Notes under the pieces: generated by a model
Databases searched by the model: none
What the model saw: the letters and a program-made list of their open reading frames with translations, nothing else
What the model was told of the DNA's origin: nothing
NCBI RefSeq assembly: GCF_901521055.1
Contig: NZ_CABEGA010000049.1
Location: forward strand, 1 to 33,015
DNA: 33,015 nucleotides
Source: Cellulomonas hominis
GTDB lineage: Bacteria > Actinomycetota > Actinomycetes > Actinomycetales > Cellulomonadaceae
Reading direction: 5' to 3'
In this document: positions 1-6,967 of the stretch, piece by piece
Position numbering within the stretch: the stretch's first letter is position 1
Layout of the letters: each line of letters begins with the position of its first letter
Translations under genes and position numbers: made by a program

Positions 1-8
1 ACATCGAG

Positions 9-40
9 AGGCCGGTCACCATCAGGTGACCGGCCTTTCT
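9..40 (+). terminator. Rho-independent terminator of an upstream gene
   Basis: Positions 9-20 (AGGCCGGTCACC) and 25-36 form a perfect 12-bp stem with the four-base loop ATCA, followed by TTTCT. It presumably ends a plus-strand gene lying left of the window. This is the only hairpin here with a visible T-tract. Confidence 0.85.
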
Positions 41-80
41 GCTCCCCAGAACGCATTTCCGCCGCCTCGACCGCCATTCC

Positions 81-165
81 GAGGTCGGCCCCAGGGTGTG
101 AGGTCGTCATATCGGCACGAGGTCGTCCGGTGGACCTGACGACCTCGTGCACGACTGACGACCTC
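81..165. promoter_or_regulatory. Phased operator array, five half-sites every 19 bp
   Basis: GAGGTCGNC occurs at 81-89 (GAGGTCGGC), 100-108 and 119-127 (both GAGGTCGTC). The reverse complement GACGACCTC occurs at 138-146 and 157-165. Every step is exactly 19 bp. The inner pair extends to a perfect 13-bp inverted repeat (115-127 and 138-150), and the 100-165 interval is a palindrome centred at 132.5 with about 26 of 33 matching positions per arm. The only AT-rich patch, TCATAT at 107-112, is a weak -10 candidate inside the array. The array covers the likely promoter, ribosome binding site and start of the winged-helix gene, so autoregulation is a reasonable inference. Confidence 0.7.
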
Positions 166-621
166 GCCGCGCGAACGCTCGACCCCGCCGCGCGCCACCC
201 CGCGGTGCGGCGCACGGCCCCCGCCCGCCCGCTGCGGTCCGCGCACCCGGCCGCGCCGCCGGTGCTGCCGACGCCCGTGGACCGCGGCTTCGAGGCTCTG
301 CTCGCGTCGCTGCCCCTGACCCGCAGCGTGGTCGTCGACCTGCCCGGGCGCCGGCTGGTCGTCGACGGCGCGCCCGTCGACCTCACCCGCCAGGAGTTCG
401 ACCTGGTGGCCTACCTCGCGCGGTCCGCGGGCCGCGTCGTCACCCGCGACGAGCTGTTCGCCGCCGCGTGGCGCTCGCAGGACCTGTCCGCCGCCACGCG
501 CACCATCGACGTCCACGTGCGGCGGGTCCGGGCGAAGTCGGGCCTCGACGGGCTGATCGCGACGGTGCGCGGCGTCGGGTACCGGCTGAACGCGCTGGAC
601 GGGCTCCGCGTCGAGGGCTGA
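130..621 (+). CDS. Stand-alone OmpR/PhoB-type winged-helix DNA-binding protein
   Basis: The protein has 163 residues. Residues about 65-155 match the effector domain of OmpR/PhoB response regulators: a beta-hairpin start, the LTRQEFDLVAYLARSAGRVV helices, DELFAAAW, the recognition helix with TRTIDVHVRRVRAK, and the wing ending VRGVGYRL. There is no receiver domain; residues 1-60 are Pro/Ala-rich and look disordered, so phosphorylation control is not expected. The start is the GTG at 130, with GAGG at 119-122 as a usable ribosome binding site; that GAGG is itself part of the operator array. GTG 205 and GTG 262 are in-frame alternatives without clear binding sites. The target genes are unknown; control of its own promoter is likely from the array. 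Confidence 0.75.
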   Translation: MDLTTSCTTDDLAARTLDPAARHPAVRRTAPARPLRSAHPAAPPVLPTPVDRGFEALLASLPLTRSVVVDLPGRRLVVDGAPVDLTRQEFDLVAYLARSAGRVVTRDELFAAAWRSQDLSAATRTIDVHVRRVRAKSGLDGLIATVRGVGYRLNALDGLRVEG

Positions 622-749
622 CGCCCCCCGTTCGTGTGGCGGGCTCGCCCCCGGCGGGCGACGCTGGGCGGGACAGGACCGGGGGCAGGACGCGCCCCCG
701 CCCGGACGTCGCCGCCGCCCCGGCAGCGGCCGCACGCGCAGGAGGACAC

Positions 750-1820
750 GTGGCGCACTCGCCCGACGACAGCACGCAGAAGGCGGCGACCGCTCCGGAC
801 CCGGACGACCCGCGCAAGCCCGACTCGCCCGACGACCTCACCAAGCGGTCGTGGAAGTACGTGCTGCGCACGACCATCCGCGAGTTCAACCACGACCAGT
901 GCACGGACCTCGCCGCCGCGCTGACCTACTACGCCGTCCTCGCGCTCGCGCCGGCCCTGCTGGCCGTGGTGTCGGTGCTGGGCCTTGTCGGCAACGGGCA
1001 GCAGCTCGTCGAGGACCTGGTGCAGACCGTCGAGGACACCGGCCCCGAGGGCGCGGCGTCCACGATCGAGCCGATCCTGAACAACATCTCGAACTCGCCG
1101 GGTGCCGGGCTCGCGTTCTTCCTGTCGCTGGCGCTGGCCCTGTGGTCGGCGTCCGGCTACGTGGCCGCGTTCAGCCGCGGCATGAACCGCGTGTACGAGA
1201 TCGACGAGGGCCGGCCGATCTGGAAGCTCCGGCCGGTGCTGCTCGTCGTCACGCTCGTGCTGGTGATCTTCGCCGTGCTGATCGTGGTCGCCGCGGTGGT
1301 GTCCGGCGGGATCGCGGAGTCCATCGGGTCCGCCATCGGGCTGAGCGACGTCGCGGTGACCGTCTGGAACATCGCGAAGTGGCCGGTCGTGCTGCTGCTC
1401 GTCGTGCTCGCCGTCGCGATCCTGTACTACTTCACGCCGAACGTCCGGCAGCCGAAGTTCCGCTGGATGAGCGTCGGGGCGCTCGTCGCCGTCCTGGTGT
1501 GGATCATCGCGTCCGTCGGGTTCGGGTTCTACGTCGCGAACTTCGGCAGCTACGGCAGCACCTACGGCTCGCTGGCCGGCGTGATCATCCTGCTGCTGTG
1601 GCTGTGGCTGTCCAACCTCGCGCTCCTGTTCGGCGCGGAGCTCGACGCGGAGATCGAGCGCGGCCGGCAGCTCCAGGGCGGCATCGAGGCCGAGCGGACC
1701 ATCCAGCTGCCCCCGCGGGACACGCGCGCGAGCGACAAGAAGCGCGCCAAGGCCGAGGAGGACGTGAAGCGGGGACGCGCGATCCGGGAGTCGAACAGCA
1801 AGCGGCGCCCGCCCCGCTGA
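750..1820 (+). CDS. YihY/BrkB family inner-membrane protein
   Basis: The protein has 356 residues. After a charged, hydrophilic N-terminus (1-45) come about six hydrophobic segments, starting with the conserved DLAAALTYYAVLALAPALLAV stretch and including LWSASGYVAAFSRGMNRVYEI and the late SYGSTYGSLAGVIILLLWLWL block, which are typical of the YihY/virulence factor BrkB family. The C-terminal tail (about 300-356) is highly charged and cytoplasmic-looking. The molecular role of the family is unsettled despite the old RNase BN name. The start is GTG 750, preceded by AGGAGG at 740-745; longer readings of the frame are unlikely because this binding site is ideal. It follows the winged-helix gene by 128 bp on the same strand and may be its target, which is speculation. 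Confidence 0.9.
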   Translation: MAHSPDDSTQKAATAPDPDDPRKPDSPDDLTKRSWKYVLRTTIREFNHDQCTDLAAALTYYAVLALAPALLAVVSVLGLVGNGQQLVEDLVQTVEDTGPEGAASTIEPILNNISNSPGAGLAFFLSLALALWSASGYVAAFSRGMNRVYEIDEGRPIWKLRPVLLVVTLVLVIFAVLIVVAAVVSGGIAESIGSAIGLSDVAVTVWNIAKWPVVLLLVVLAVAILYYFTPNVRQPKFRWMSVGALVAVLVWIIASVGFGFYVANFGSYGSTYGSLAGVIILLLWLWLSNLALLFGAELDAEIERGRQLQGGIEAERTIQLPPRDTRASDKKRAKAEEDVKRGRAIRESNSKRRPPR

Positions 1821-1842
1821 CCCCGCACGGCACCACGCAGCA

Positions 1843-1890
1843 CGCAGGACCGCCGGTCCGGGGAGTCGTCCCGGGGCCGGCGGTCCTGCG
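1843..1890. terminator. Bidirectional terminator hairpin between convergent genes
   Basis: CGCAGGACCGCCGG at 1843-1856 pairs perfectly with 1877-1890, with a partly paired G/C-rich interior. It lies between the stop of the YihY gene (1820) and the minus-strand stop of the peroxidase gene (1906), so it probably serves both. There is no T-tract, which is common for actinobacterial terminators. Confidence 0.75.
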
Positions 1891-1905
1891 TCGTGCGGGC
1901 GGTCG

Positions 1906-3543
1906 TCAGCTCGGCGGCATCACGCCCGCGACCTCCAGCATGTCCGGCAGGCTGGCGATGGTGCGGGCGCCCGGCCCGGTGCCGAGCGTCGGGACCGCCG
2001 CCGCGCCCCACGCCGGCACGCTCGACAGGAACGAGTCCTGGTCGTGGGCGATCAGCCCGATGAGCGTCTCGGCGACCAGCCGGCTGCCGACCGGACCGAG
2101 CGAGCTGCCACCCGTGAGCACCTCCGCCTCCTTGAGGACGTAGTACCAGAGCGGCGTCCGGCCCGAGAGCTGCGGGCTCGTGAGCGCGCTGCGCACGCCC
2201 GCGGGGGTGTTCCGCAGCAGCTCGGCGCGCGAGAGGGGCCGGATCGCGAGCGCGCGGGCGACGGCCTCCCCCGTCGGCAGGCTCAGCAGGTAGCCGCGCA
2301 GCAGGTTCCGCTTGGCCAGGTGCTCCTGGATGCCCGCGAGGTCCCGCGGCTCGTTGCGCATCACCGACAGGTCGTCGGCGAGCTGCGTGTCGATCGCGCG
2401 GGCGAAGTGCCGGGCGTCCGGGTCGGCCTTGTCGACGAACCGGTCCCACTCGATCGCCCAGTTCATCGGGAGCCCGGTCGCCCCGCCGATGAACCCGCCG
2501 CGGCCGGTGAACTGGAAGAGCTGCTCCAGGCTCGCCCGCGGCGCGACGAACCCCGGGTCGCCGAAGTTCCGGTTGTAGTCGTAGGAGTTCCGGATCTGCG
2601 AGTGCCCGAACCGGAAGGCCGCCACCGAGAACTCCAGCGGCATCGCCTCGGGACGGCCCGCCGGGAACCGCGACAGGTACAGGCCGGGGTGCGCGGACAG
2701 CACCCAGTCGACCGTGCCCGGGACGGTGACCGTCCGCAGGTAGTCGTGGACGATCAGCCACTGGTGGGTGTGCCGGGTGAAGCGCTGGGCCCGCGCCAGC
2801 AGGTCGCGCTTCGACAGCGTGGGCTCCGCCAGCTGGATCGCGTGCGCGACGGCGTTGTGGAAGCGCAGGTACGCGAGGTGCAGCTGCGCGACGACGAGGT
2901 TCTCGTCGTTGCGGGAGTCGCCGATCCGGGCGGGGAACTCGTCGCGTCCGGTCGCACGGTTCGTGACCCGCCGGCGGCCGGGCAGGTCGCGCTCGTCCGG
3001 GTCCTCCGCGCACGGCACCGGCTGGCCCGGCGCGGGCGACGTGAGGGTGCCGAGGCGCAGGAACGCCCCGTCGTAGAACGCGGCGGACTTCGCCCCCTTG
3101 GGGCCGTCGCCGTACAGCGAGTCGAGGTTGAGGTACGGCTGGCGGGCGTTGCCGAGCTTCGCGCGCACGGTGTCCGGGTCCACCGGCTGGAGCCCCGGCT
3201 CCGCGACGGCGGGCTGCTGCATGCTCACGTCCGAGGAGTCCTCGAGCGTGAGGTCGTGGTCGATGAACTGCCCCCAGTACGTGTAGACCGCGGGGATCGA
3301 GGACGGCGGCGCCGCGCTCGCGACGGGCTCGGCCATCGCGCCGCCGAGCCGCCGCAGCAACGCGATCACCTGGGGCGCGTCGACCGCCGGCAGGTGGCTG
3401 TCCGCGTCACCCACGAGGTCCGGGAACAGGTAGTCGAACTCGGACGCGTGGGCCTGGCGCTCCAGGACCTCGCCGTGGCTGACGTTCTCGATCACCCGCC
3501 CGGCGACGGCGGGCGCGGCGGCATCGGTCTGCGTGGCGTTCAT
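1906..3543 (-). CDS. Animal-type haem peroxidase (peroxidase-cyclooxygenase superfamily)
   Basis: The protein has 545 residues. The haem site of the An_peroxidase family is complete. WGQFIDHDL at about 90-98 carries the distal His96 preceded by the haem-ester Asp95. GDSRNDEN at 208-215 carries the catalytic Arg211 and Glu214 in the R-x-x-E arrangement seen in myeloperoxidase, followed by the family's LxxxHLAYLRFHN helix. FRFGHSQIRNSY at 310-321 carries the proximal His314. No signal peptide or membrane segment is visible, so a cytoplasmic enzyme or non-classical export is implied. Reaction: H2O2-dependent oxidation of small organic or halide substrates; the actual substrate cannot be read from sequence. 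Start ATG 3543 is preceded by AGGGGGA. Its neighbours give no pathway context. Confidence 0.93.
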   Translation of the reverse strand: MNATQTDAAAPAVAGRVIENVSHGEVLERQAHASEFDYLFPDLVGDADSHLPAVDAPQVIALLRRLGGAMAEPVASAAPPSSIPAVYTYWGQFIDHDLTLEDSSDVSMQQPAVAEPGLQPVDPDTVRAKLGNARQPYLNLDSLYGDGPKGAKSAAFYDGAFLRLGTLTSPAPGQPVPCAEDPDERDLPGRRRVTNRATGRDEFPARIGDSRNDENLVVAQLHLAYLRFHNAVAHAIQLAEPTLSKRDLLARAQRFTRHTHQWLIVHDYLRTVTVPGTVDWVLSAHPGLYLSRFPAGRPEAMPLEFSVAAFRFGHSQIRNSYDYNRNFGDPGFVAPRASLEQLFQFTGRGGFIGGATGLPMNWAIEWDRFVDKADPDARHFARAIDTQLADDLSVMRNEPRDLAGIQEHLAKRNLLRGYLLSLPTGEAVARALAIRPLSRAELLRNTPAGVRSALTSPQLSGRTPLWYYVLKEAEVLTGGSSLGPVGSRLVAETLIGLIAHDQDSFLSSVPAWGAAAVPTLGTGPGARTIASLPDMLEVAGVMPPS

Positions 3544-3770
3544 GGGACTCCCCCTGGGCGGTGCGGTTCACCGGGTTGCTGTCCCGTGCCGCGGCGCGGC
3601 GACGGGCGGGGGCGGTCCGGGTGGCTCGTCTCGGCGAGGGACCCGGGCTGCGGACGCCGGCGCGGGCGGGGTCGGCGATGACGTCCGCGGGGGCCGGTCA
3701 GGGGTCCATCACACCACCGGCGGCACGCGGGCGTAAAGGTCGCCGGGCGGGTCCGCACGGTCCGCGCCGG

Positions 3771-4892
3771 TCAGGGTGCCGGGGACCGTTGCGCGCCCAG
3801 CGCCGTCCCGGCGAACTCCCAGTGCCACGGCTCGTGCGGCCCGGGACCGCCCGGCCCCATGCCCGCGGGGTGGATCCAGCCGTACGCGGGACCGTGCTCG
3901 ACCATCCAGAGGTACAGCGGGGTGTCGAACTGCCCGACCGCCCCGAAGCCGCTGAAGTCGACGGCGACGCCCCAGCCGTGGTGCGACGTGCCCGGGGACG
4001 CGGCGAGGAACCCCTTGGCACCCTTGAGCGCGACCTGCTCGGGGAACGACCGGTACGTGCTCCCCACCGGCAGGTCGGTCCCGTGGTCGGCGCGGAACTC
4101 CTCGTTGAGCGCGACGAGCGCGTCCACGGCGTCGCACCGGAGCAGCGCGCCGGCGGCGAACGGCACCGGGCACAGCACCGCCGGGTCGACCGTGCCGTCG
4201 GCGCGCAGCGGCCCGGACGTGACCTGGTCGGAGCGCCCGGAGCGGACCGGGGCCAGCAGCGCGTCGCCGTCGACGAGCCCGCCGCCCCCGGGCAGCTCCG
4301 CGACGGCGGCGACCGCCTCGGACGTCACGCGCTCCAGCCGGGCGAGCCCCGCCTCGTCGAGCACCGAGGACGCGGTGGTCGGCTGCGGGGCGGTGCGCTC
4401 GACCTCCAGGGTCAGGCGGAACACGGCGGCCGACGCGCGCTCGAGCTCGCGCAGCCCCGCGACGCGGTCCCCGAGCGCACCGGTCCCGGGGGCGAGCGCG
4501 TCGTTCGCGGTGTGCAGGCGCGTCACGGCGTCGTCGAGCTCGACCAGGGCCGGCACGGGCTCCGGGGCGATGCGCAGCGCCTCCACGCCGGACGCCGCGC
4601 CCAGGGCGGCCCGCGCCACCGCGAGCTGCTCGGCCGTCAGCTGCTCGGCCTGCGCGCGCGCCCGCAGCTCCAGGCGCCGGCTCTCCGCGTCCGCCGGGTC
4701 GGCGGCGGCGGACGGGGCGACGGCCGCGGTGCGCTGGTCGGGCGGCGTCCACGCGATCCCCGCGGCGAGCACCGCGGCCAGCCCGACCAGGCCCGCGCCA
4801 CGCACCGTGCGGCGGGCCGCTGCCGCGACGGGTCCCAGCCGGGCCCGGCCGCGTCGCCGGTGGCGGCGACGCCGGGACGGCGGCAGACCCAT
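3771..4892 (-). CDS. Membrane-anchored M15-family D-alanyl-D-alanine carboxypeptidase
   Basis: The protein has about 373 residues. A basic N-terminus (about 30 residues, many Arg) precedes one membrane segment at about 34-49; a long Ala-rich helical region (about 65-200) follows, and the catalytic domain lies at about 240-365. The M15 zinc ligands are visible (numbered from the GTG one codon upstream): His306 and Asp313 within SHHGWGVAVD, and His358 within HEPWHWE with the catalytic Glu355. The family (VanY-like) trims the terminal D-Ala from peptidoglycan stem peptides outside the membrane. GTG 4895 and ATG 4892 are adjacent; GGAGGAG lies upstream of both, and ATG is preferred. The promoter is given as a separate entry. 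The leader is about 140 nt long. Confidence 0.9.
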   Translation of the reverse strand: MGLPPSRRRRHRRRGRARLGPVAAAARRTVRGAGLVGLAAVLAAGIAWTPPDQRTAAVAPSAAADPADAESRRLELRARAQAEQLTAEQLAVARAALGAASGVEALRIAPEPVPALVELDDAVTRLHTANDALAPGTGALGDRVAGLRELERASAAVFRLTLEVERTAPQPTTASSVLDEAGLARLERVTSEAVAAVAELPGGGGLVDGDALLAPVRSGRSDQVTSGPLRADGTVDPAVLCPVPFAAGALLRCDAVDALVALNEEFRADHGTDLPVGSTYRSFPEQVALKGAKGFLAASPGTSHHGWGVAVDFSGFGAVGQFDTPLYLWMVEHGPAYGWIHPAGMGPGGPGPHEPWHWEFAGTALGAQRSPAP

Positions 4893-5039
4893 CACGGCCG
4901 CTCCTCCACGAGGCTGCGGGTCGCTGGTCCCGCGCGGGCGCGGCCGCCGGGGTACCAGCCCCGCGACGCCACGACCAGGCCCGCGTCCCGACCCGGTACC
5001 GCCACGGGCGCCCCACGTCGCGGGGCGTGCCGTCCTGCC

Positions 5040-5068
5040 AGAGTAGGAAGCCCCCTGAGGGGTGTCAA
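5040..5068 (-). promoter_or_regulatory. Near-consensus sigma70 promoter of the M15 peptidase gene
   Basis: Read on the minus strand: a perfect -35 TTGACA (5063-5068), a 17-bp spacer and -10 TACTCT (5040-5045). The expected start of transcription is near 5033, giving a leader of about 140 nt. The spacer contains an inverted repeat (CCCC-TCA-GGGG). Confidence 0.75.
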
Positions 5069-5076
5069 CGCGAGAA

Positions 5077-5092
5077 GGTGACCTGCGTCACA
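5077..5092 (-). promoter_or_regulatory. CRP/GlxR-like box
   Basis: On the minus strand the 16-mer TGTGACGCAGGTCACC matches the TGTGA-N6-TCACA consensus of CRP/FNR-family regulators (GlxR and Cmr/Crp in actinobacteria) at 9 of 10 defined positions. Its centre is about 51 bp upstream of the predicted start point of the M15 promoter. It overlaps the last codons of the gene ending at 5088. Confidence 0.5.
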
Positions 5093-6299
5093 GCGCGTCG
5101 AGGTGCGTCTCGGCCGCGCGGAGCCGCGACTCGGCCCGCTCCGCGGCGCGGGCGGCCGCCGTCCGCGCCGAGCGGGCGTGCCGGACCTCCAGGCCGGTCT
5201 CCCGCGCCTCCTGCTCCGCGACGGCGAGCTCGTCCCGCAGGCGCGCGATCTCCTGCTGGGTGCGCTCCACCAGGTCGGCGAGCTCCGCCTGCCGCGCCTC
5301 CGCGTCCTTCAGGCGCCGGTCGGCCGCGTCCCGGGCCTCGCGCTGCTCCTGCGCGTCCTGCCGCGCGAGCGCGACGTCCTCCTCGGCGCTGCGGCGGGCG
5401 GCCTCGCGGCGGCGCTCGCGCTCGGCGGCCTGCGCGGCCTCGCGGGCGCGCCGCTGCTCGGCCTCGCGGGCGCGCCGGTCCTCCGCCTCGCGCGCGCGCC
5501 GGTCTCCGGCCGTCCCGGTCCCGGCCCGGCCCTTCGCGCTGCGCTCCCGCGGTGAGGCCGGCGCGGCCTCCTGGTCCCCGGTGCCCGACTCGGCGGTCCG
5601 CACCCGGCCCCGGGCCCGCGCGGGCGGCACCTCCTGCACGGGCCGGTCCGGCTCGTCCACCGTGATGAGCCGGCCCCGGCGGCGTCCCGGCCGGCCCGCC
5701 TGGTCGTCCGGCGCGGCGTCCGGCCGCTCCCGCTCGGCCGGGACCGCGCGCATCGGCGTCCGGCGGGCCGGCGCGCCCGCGAGCGGCGGCGCATCCGGGA
5801 CGGCCACGGCACCGTCGACGTCGACCGGCTCGAACCCGGAGGAGAACAGGTCCCGCACGAGCAGCCCCGTGGCGACCGCCGCGGCCGCGTCCGGGTCGCC
5901 CATGGCCGCCCGCAGCGTCGCCTCCACCTGGCCGCGGGCCGCCGCACCCACGGTGCCGCCGGCATCCGCCAGCAGGTCGACCGCGACCTGCACGACCTCG
6001 GTCATCATCCGCTGCTGCTCCGCGTGCAGGGCGCGCAGGTCGGTGCCCGAGAGTGCCGCCTGGGCCTCCCGCAGCCGCACGCCGAGGTCGAGCAGGCGCC
6101 CGACGTCCTCCGGACGCTCCCGCACCAGCAGGTTCACGGCCGCGGCGGCCGCGCTCGGCTTGCGCAGCGCACCGACGGCCGTCGCCACCGCCTTGTCACC
6201 GGAGGCCCGCGCGGCCCGCACGGCGGCGGTGCGAGCCGCGGTGAACTCCGCCGGCGCGACGCCGTAGAGCCCGGCCGCCACCTCGGTCACGTCCGCCAC
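5088..6299 (-). CDS. Conserved actinobacterial Ala-rich coiled-coil protein, function unknown
   Basis: The protein has 403 residues. Residues about 5-120 form a conserved helical domain (LYGVAPAEFTAARTAAVRAA, then ALRKPSAAAAAVNLLVRERP) that recurs in actinobacterial hypothetical proteins of the same layout. A variable Pro/Arg/Asp-rich linker follows (about 150-260). The C-terminal 140 residues are a strongly charged Arg/Glu/Ala coiled coil with a REAEDRRAREAEQRRAREA repeat. There is no signal peptide. GTG 6299 was chosen because GGAGGAGGG lies just upstream and homology begins there; the longer frame to 6485 reads low-complexity sequence. A role in nucleic-acid or cell-structure binding is only suggested by composition. 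Confidence 0.75.
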   Translation of the reverse strand: MADVTEVAAGLYGVAPAEFTAARTAAVRAARASGDKAVATAVGALRKPSAAAAAVNLLVRERPEDVGRLLDLGVRLREAQAALSGTDLRALHAEQQRMMTEVVQVAVDLLADAGGTVGAAARGQVEATLRAAMGDPDAAAAVATGLLVRDLFSSGFEPVDVDGAVAVPDAPPLAGAPARRTPMRAVPAERERPDAAPDDQAGRPGRRRGRLITVDEPDRPVQEVPPARARGRVRTAESGTGDQEAAPASPRERSAKGRAGTGTAGDRRAREAEDRRAREAEQRRAREAAQAAERERRREAARRSAEEDVALARQDAQEQREARDAADRRLKDAEARQAELADLVERTQQEIARLRDELAVAEQEARETGLEVRHARSARTAAARAAERAESRLRAAETHLDAL

Positions 6300-6323
6300 C
6301 GGCCCTCCTCCCGTCGACCTCGG

Positions 6324-6359
6324 CCGTCGCGTCCGTCGCGTCCGTCCCGCCCGTCGCGT
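6324..6359. repeat. 9-bp tandem repeat, four units
   Basis: CCGTCGCGT is present at 6324-6332, 6333-6341 and 6351-6359, with a variant CCGTCCCGC at 6342-6350. It sits in the 209-bp region between divergent genes, upstream of both starts. Confidence 0.8.
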
Positions 6360-6438
6360 CCCGGTGACACCATGCCGCACCGCGGACCACCGCGTCCCGC
6401 CAGCCGGGAACCACGCCCGCCCCCGGGGCCGGCGGCGA

Positions 6439-6444
6439 TAGCGT
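6439..6444 (+). promoter_or_regulatory. Candidate -10 element of the universal stress protein gene
   Basis: TAGCGT is followed by CGGGGCACC. The same layout, TAGCAT then CGGGGGCACC, lies upstream of the GH16-like gene at 9377. No convincing -35 hexamer is present at 17 bp, so the call is weak. Confidence 0.35.
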
Positions 6445-6508
6445 CGGGGCACCTGCCGGCCGTGCGAGCCCCGCCGGCCGGGCACAGCGCGAGAGGGACG
6501 GTGGACCG

Positions 6509-6964
6509 GTGCCGGACGGGTTCGAGACCGGGCACGACGGGGGGACCGCCGTGGTCGTGGGCGTCGACGGCTCCGAGACCTCGCTGCGCGCCGCGGCCTA
6601 CGCGGTCGGCGTGTGCCGTCGGCAGGGCAGCCGCCTGGTCGTCGTCTACGCGCGCGAGCCGGGCGGCGGCATCGCGCAGCTGATGGACACCACCGGCAGC
6701 AGCAGCGCCGCCGCGCTCCGGCTGCAGGACGAGGTCGAGCGGATGCTGCGGCAGTCCCAGACCCTCGCGGAGGCCGAGGGCATCCGCTCCGAGCTGCAGG
6801 TCCGGACCGGCGACCCCTACCAGGTGCTGTCCGCCGTCGCGCGGGAGGTGCGGGCGGACTGCGTGGTGGTGGGGTCGTCGGCGAGCATCGGCCACCGGAT
6901 CGCGGGGTCGCTCGCCGTGCGGCTGGTGCGCAACGCCCGGTGGCCCGTCACGGTCGTCCCCTGA
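6509..6964 (+). CDS. Universal stress protein (UspA domain)
   Basis: The protein has 151 residues, one Usp domain. The N-terminal strand VVVGVDGSETSLRAAAYAV and the C-terminal VVGSSASIGHRIAGSLAVRLVRNARWPVTVVP are diagnostic. The usual ATP-binding pattern G-x2-G-x9-G-S/T is degenerate: the second Gly is Ala and the spacing to GS is two residues shorter, so ATP binding is doubtful. Start GTG 6509 has GAGAGGGA at 6491-6498 as ribosome binding site. It converges with recQ with only three bases between the stops. Confidence 0.9.
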   Translation: MPDGFETGHDGGTAVVVGVDGSETSLRAAAYAVGVCRRQGSRLVVVYAREPGGGIAQLMDTTGSSSAAALRLQDEVERMLRQSQTLAEAEGIRSELQVRTGDPYQVLSAVAREVRADCVVVGSSASIGHRIAGSLAVRLVRNARWPVTVVP

Positions 6965-6967
6965 CCC

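Noticed and set aside
645..661. TCGCCC/GGGCGA hairpin after the winged-helix gene
   Set aside because: Six base pairs only, no T-tract; too weak to call a terminator.
2044..3681. Long plus-strand open frame (545 codons) opposite the peroxidase gene
   Set aside because: It is an Arg/Val/Asp-rich shadow of the real minus-strand gene, whose haem motifs are unambiguous; GC-rich DNA makes such antisense frames common.
3544..3770. Possible small gene between the peroxidase and M15 genes (minus strand, 3540-3758)
   Set aside because: Its sequence is Arg/Pro low complexity, without a good ribosome binding site, and its end runs into the peroxidase start. I see only non-coding sequence here.
6299..6485. 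Longer start for the coiled-coil protein (up to 6485)
   Set aside because: The added residues are Arg/Gly-rich low complexity reading through the 9-bp repeat; GTG 6299 has a strong ribosome binding site and starts the conserved domain.
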